Below, piece after piece: positions 56,751 through 59,784 of a stretch of 59,784 nucleotides of DNA. A program made the translations under genes and the position numbers. The notes below the pieces were generated by a model. That model saw only the letters and a list, made by a program, of their open reading frames with translations. It did not search any database and was not told the origin of the DNA. The DNA is from an uncultured Polaribacter sp. (GTDB taxonomy: Bacteria; Bacteroidota; Bacteroidia; Flavobacteriales; Flavobacteriaceae). Location of the stretch: positions 1 through 59,784 of the forward strand of contig NZ_CANMVP010000030.1 in the NCBI RefSeq assembly GCF_947501385.1, in the 5' to 3' direction. Numbering within the stretch: position 1 is the stretch's first letter; each line of letters starts with the position of its first letter.

Positions 56751-58184
56751 CTATTTTCTTTTAAACAAATATAAACCAACAAATGTTATAAATCCATTTA
56801 ATATCAAAAGAGAAAAACCAAAATCAAAACCTCCATATGCTAATGTAAAATAGTTGATAGCATAGGTTATAAACGGAGATAAAAGGCAAATAATAGGTAC
56901 GGCTTTGTCTTTTACTTTTAGTTTGGTAAACAAGCCAAAAGCGTACAGACCTAATAGTGGCCCATAGGTATAATTGGCAAACGTAAATATTTTGGCAATC
57001 ACACTTTCATCCGCAATAAAATATTTAAAAACCAAAATAGTTGCGATTAAAATAAGTGAAAACAAAACGTGAATTTTCTTTCTAATGTTAACTTGTTCAG
57101 TTTTATTTTTCTTTTTGTCAATTTCTAAAATATCAATACTAAAGGAAGTGGTTAAAGAAGTTAAGGCAGAATCTGCACTTGAATATGCAGCGGCAATTAA
57201 ACCTAATAAAAAGAACATGGCTGTTGCCAAACCTAGTGTTCCTTTGGTGGCAATTATTGGAAAAAGCTGATCTTTATGTGCGTCTATTCCGTTTTGTTGT
57301 GCGTAATCTGTTAATAAAACACCCAACGCTAAAAAGAAAAAGTTAACAATCACTAAAACGATTGTAAACCAAAACATGTTTTTTTGTGCATCTTTTAAGT
57401 TTTTACAGGTAAGGTTTTTTTGCATCATATCTTGGTCTAAACCCGTCATTACAATGGCTACAAAAGCACCTGCGAGGAAACGTTTCCAAAAATAATTACC
57501 GGCATTTACGTCTTCGAAAAAGAAAGTTTTAGAGAGTTCGCTATCGGCAACATAAGAAAAAATATTTGTGATCTGTAATTCATCAGAAATTGTATAAATA
57601 CAAACACCTACAGCAATTAACATAAATAATGTTTGTAAAGTATCTGTCCAAACAATGGTTTTAATCCCGCCTTTAAACGTATACAGCCAAATTAATAAAA
57701 TAGTTACGGAAACTGTTACCCAAAAAGGAATTCCGTAGGCATCGAATAGTAATAATTGTAGCACATTTGCTACTAAAAATAGTCGGAAAGCGGCACCAAT
57801 AGTTCTAGAAAGTAAAAAGAAACTTGCACCTGTTTTATATGAATATTCACCAAAACGATCTTGTAAATAGGTGTAAATTGAGGTCAAATTTAATTTATAA
57901 TAAAGGGGTAATAAAATCAACCCAATTACAGCATAACCAACAACGTAGCCCAAAACCATTTGAAAATAACTCATTCCTTGCGCCTCAACCCATCCAGGAA
58001 CAGAAATAAAGGTGACTCCAGACAGTGAGGCGCCAATCATACCGAAAGCCACCAAATACCAAGGAGAAGAATTATTTGCCTTAAAGAATGTTTTGTTGTC
58101 AGCAGATTTCCCTGTGATATAAGAAATAAGAATTAGTACAGAGAAATAACTAACAATTAAAAGAATGATATATTCTGGCTTCAT
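56751..58184 (-). CDS. Sodium:solute symporter (SSS family)
   Basis: A 477-residue inner-membrane transporter with about 13 helices. Family marks are GVTFISVPGWVEAQG near the start, the helix with FFLLSRTIGAAFRL, and the sodium-site helix AAAYSSADSALTSLTTSFSIDIL (about 330-352). The substrate is not predictable; sugars, amino acids, vitamins or organic acids occur in the family. Its position before pdxH could point to a vitamin B6 precursor, but that is only inference. Confidence 0.93.
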   Translation of the reverse strand: MKPEYIILLIVSYFSVLILISYITGKSADNKTFFKANNSSPWYLVAFGMIGASLSGVTFISVPGWVEAQGMSYFQMVLGYVVGYAVIGLILLPLYYKLNLTSIYTYLQDRFGEYSYKTGASFFLLSRTIGAAFRLFLVANVLQLLLFDAYGIPFWVTVSVTILLIWLYTFKGGIKTIVWTDTLQTLFMLIAVGVCIYTISDELQITNIFSYVADSELSKTFFFEDVNAGNYFWKRFLAGAFVAIVMTGLDQDMMQKNLTCKNLKDAQKNMFWFTIVLVIVNFFFLALGVLLTDYAQQNGIDAHKDQLFPIIATKGTLGLATAMFFLLGLIAAAYSSADSALTSLTTSFSIDILEIDKKKNKTEQVNIRKKIHVLFSLILIATILVFKYFIADESVIAKIFTFANYTYGPLLGLYAFGLFTKLKVKDKAVPIICLLSPFITYAINYFTLAYGGFDFGFSLLILNGFITFVGLYLFKRK

Positions 58185-58307
58185 TTTAGGCGTAATTTGA
58201 GCTACGAATATAGTATTTTAAGAGAATAGAAAAGAGAGAAAAGAAAATAGAAATTTAAAAATAAATCTTTTCTCTTTTTTTCTTGATTCTTTTTTCTTTG
58301 GAAGTTG

Positions 58308-58315
58308 TAATTTCG
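58308..58315 (+). promoter_or_regulatory. Candidate -7 element directly before recR
   Basis: TAATTTCG (one change from TAnnTTTG) ends 6 bases before the recR ATG, again suggesting a leaderless transcript. A TTG lies 22 bases upstream. Confidence 0.4.
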
Positions 58316-58321
58316 CAAACT

Positions 58322-58942
58322 ATGGATTTTTCATCAAAATTATTAGAAAACGCAGTCAGTGAAGTTTCTCGTTTACCAGGAATTGGTAAAAGAACTGCGC
58401 TACGTTTGGTGTTGCATTTGCTAAAACAGCCATCAGAAAATACAAAGTATTTATCTGAGGCATTGTTGCATTTACGAAATGATATAAAAACCTGCGAAAA
58501 ATGTCATAATATTTCTGATACCGAGTTGTGTGATATCTGTAACAACCCGAAAAGAAACCCTGAAATTATTTGTGTGGTAGAAGATATTAGAGATGTAATG
58601 GCTATAGAAAGTACTTCTCAATTCAACGGATTGTACCATGTTTTAGGTGGAAAAATTTCTCCTATTGAAGGAATTGGTCCGCAGAATTTACAAATAGCAT
58701 CTTTGGTCAATAAAGTAAACAGCGGAGAAGTAAAAGAATTAATTTTCGCTTTAAGTTCTACAATGGAAGGTGATACCACCAACTTTTATATTTACAAACA
58801 AATCGAAAAATTTGAAGTCACAACGTCTACCATTGCTCGTGGAATTTCTGTAGGTGACGAATTAGAATACGCAGATGAAGTTACTTTAGGGAGATCTATT
58901 GTAAATAGAATTCCTTTTGAGCAGAGTATTAGGAGTTCGTAG
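58322..58942 (+). CDS. recR: Recombination mediator protein RecR
   Basis: A 206-residue recombination-repair protein. I choose the ATG at 58322 because RecR proteins begin right before the helix-hairpin-helix LPGIGKRTALRL. The longer frame from 58283 adds 13 residues without family support and would cover the promoter element. A zinc finger follows (CEKCHNISDTELCDIC), then the Toprim domain with CVVEDIRDVMAIE. The last 14 bases overlap the end of the convergent hemJ gene. Confidence 0.96.
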   Translation: MDFSSKLLENAVSEVSRLPGIGKRTALRLVLHLLKQPSENTKYLSEALLHLRNDIKTCEKCHNISDTELCDICNNPKRNPEIICVVEDIRDVMAIESTSQFNGLYHVLGGKISPIEGIGPQNLQIASLVNKVNSGEVKELIFALSSTMEGDTTNFYIYKQIEKFEVTTSTIARGISVGDELEYADEVTLGRSIVNRIPFEQSIRSS

Positions 58943-59558
58943 GTAAATCACTTTCATGAACGTCATTGTCCTTGATTGTAATTTGTTGATTCTCTACAGC
59001 CTCTTTTTCAGCTTTCTCCCAAGATTTCTTCTCGCGAATTCTTTTATAAAGCTTGATTCCTAACAGCATTAGAATTCCAAAAAGAATGATTCCTACAACA
59101 CCCCAAATCCAATTAATGGCACTTTTTACGGTTACTAAAAAAACGATGGCAAATAGAATGATGGTAGAAACTTCATTAAAAATTCGCAGTTTAAAAGCAG
59201 AATGTTTTACAATGTCTTTTTGTAAATTACTATAAATATTTTGGCAAAATCCGTGGTAAAAGTACAAGGCTAAAACGAAGGCTAGTTTTACCAACATCCA
59301 AGGTTCTTGTAAATAATACGGATTTTGATAGAGCATCCAAAAAGCAAAAATACTCGCCAAAATTGCAGAGGGCCAAGTAATAATGTACCACAAGCGTTTG
59401 CTCATTAACTTGTACTGCGTTTGTAAAATAGATTTTGCAGGCTCTAGTTTATTTTCTGCTTCCGTTTGATAGATAAATAATCTCGGAATGTAAAATAAGC
59501 CAGCAAACCAAGTGACTACAAAGATAATGTGTAATGCTTTTACGTATAGAAAGTCCAT
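58929..59558 (-). CDS. hemJ: Protoporphyrinogen oxidase HemJ
   Basis: A 209-residue inner-membrane protein of the HemJ/UPF0093 family, which oxidises protoporphyrinogen IX in haem synthesis. The signature is at the N-terminus: YVKALHIIFVVTWFAGLFYIPRLF, with the conserved His. KLAFVLALYFYHGFCQ and FNEVSTIILFAIVFLV follow. Four to five helices are visible. The charged tail (about 175-209) is longer than usual. It overlaps recR tail-to-tail by 14 bases. Confidence 0.93.
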   Translation of the reverse strand: MDFLYVKALHIIFVVTWFAGLFYIPRLFIYQTEAENKLEPAKSILQTQYKLMSKRLWYIITWPSAILASIFAFWMLYQNPYYLQEPWMLVKLAFVLALYFYHGFCQNIYSNLQKDIVKHSAFKLRIFNEVSTIILFAIVFLVTVKSAINWIWGVVGIILFGILMLLGIKLYKRIREKKSWEKAEKEAVENQQITIKDNDVHESDLPTNS

Positions 59559-59580
59559 AATTTGATTATTTTAAATTTAG

Positions 59581-59622
59581 TTTCAGGTTTCAGGTTTCAG
59601 GTTTCGAGTTTCAGGTTTCAAA
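59581..59622. repeat. Imperfect heptanucleotide tandem (TTTCAGG)
   Basis: Six units: three perfect TTTCAGG, one TTTCGAG, one TTTCAGG and one TTTCAAA. It lies upstream of hemJ. Confidence 0.9.
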
Positions 59623-59624
59623 GT

Positions 59625-59686
59625 TGAGATTTCTCTTCCGAAATTTCGGAAGCTAAAAAAAACTCATTTCGAAATGACATTCGTTA
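59625..59686. repeat. Flavobacterial-type dispersed repeat with inner palindrome
   Basis: On the minus strand it reads TGTCATTTCGAAATGAG, a spacer, TTCCGAAATTTCGGAA (59636-59651) and GAGAAATCTC. The inner palindrome recurs, with GCTT in place of the central ATTT half-step, at 12068 and 29996. It has no coding capacity. Confidence 0.65.
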
Positions 59687-59700
59687 GAATTTTTTAAATT

Positions 59701-59784
59701 TGCTTACTGCTTACTGCTTACTGCTTACTGCTTACTGCTTACTGCTTACTGCTTACTGCTTACTGCTTACTGCTTACTGCTTAC
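59701..59784. repeat. Perfect heptanucleotide tandem (TGCTTAC)12, reaching window end
   Basis: Twelve exact copies of TGCTTAC occupy the last 84 bases and continue past the window edge or stop there; I cannot tell. The array carries no variation, unlike the other two heptad arrays. It could vary in copy number between cells or strains, or be an assembly-sensitive site. Confidence 0.97.

Noticed and set aside
59581..59784. Regular repeats at the right edge as a CRISPR array
   Set aside because: The period is 7 bp with no spacers; this is a simple tandem repeat and no cas gene is present.

Overview
The window is chromosomal DNA of a marine-type Bacteroidetes, most likely a Flavobacteriaceae member close to Polaribacter, Tenacibaculum or Maribacter. 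The support is low GC, SusC/SusD pairs, FecR anti-sigma factors with a C-terminal DUF4974 region, TAnnTTTG-like promoter elements and Flavobacteriaceae-style dispersed palindromic repeats. I see no tRNA, rRNA, CRISPR array or intact transposase gene. Genus placement is inference.

Bases 1-1277 hold a small membrane peptide and an unrecognised 143-residue protein between degenerate intergenic repeats. Bases 1278-26258 hold two ECF sigma/FecR systems and their targets. Cluster 1 is sigma1 <> fecR1, susC1, susD1 and a TlpA-like lipoprotein. Cluster 2 is sigma2 <> fecR2, susC2, susD2, two TlpA-like lipoproteins, an unrecognised secreted protein with a possible amidotransferase-like part, a free-standing DsbD N-terminal domain and another TlpA-like lipoprotein. 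A split DsbD (periplasmic alpha domain, then membrane plus thioredoxin domain) follows after a gene remnant and a terminator. A shared sequence, GTRGG-N17/18-CGT, lies upstream of fecR1, fecR2 and the dsbD pair and may be an ECF promoter joining nutrient uptake to envelope thiol chemistry.

Bases 26259-42421 hold a MITE-like segment, catalase-peroxidase katG, and cluster 3: sigma3 (divergent from katG), fecR3, susC3, susD3, a small HTH protein, a tiny secreted two-EF-hand protein, an outer-membrane beta-barrel protein and a metzincin-type metalloprotease.

Bases 42422-59784 are mostly housekeeping: a cyclase-family hydrolase, a DUF985 cupin, an SGNH hydrolase with a 51-residue basic protein, two tandem DUF368 proteins, aroE, a DUF349 protein, a DUF164-like coiled-coil protein without its zinc cysteines, a Nif3 protein, lpxK, a thioredoxin-like protein, an OmpA-family protein, a Ppx/GppA phosphatase, a SixA-type phosphatase, pdxH, a sodium/solute symporter, recR and hemJ. 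The window ends in a perfect 12-copy heptanucleotide repeat.

The most notable items are a near-identical pair of 182-bp inverted-repeat elements, each with a 5-bp target duplication; the redox-heavy SusCD loci with their shared promoter candidate; a four-hairpin leader before susC2; a palindromic repeat inside the dsbD reading frame; and the EF-hand, barrel and metalloprotease module of cluster 3.
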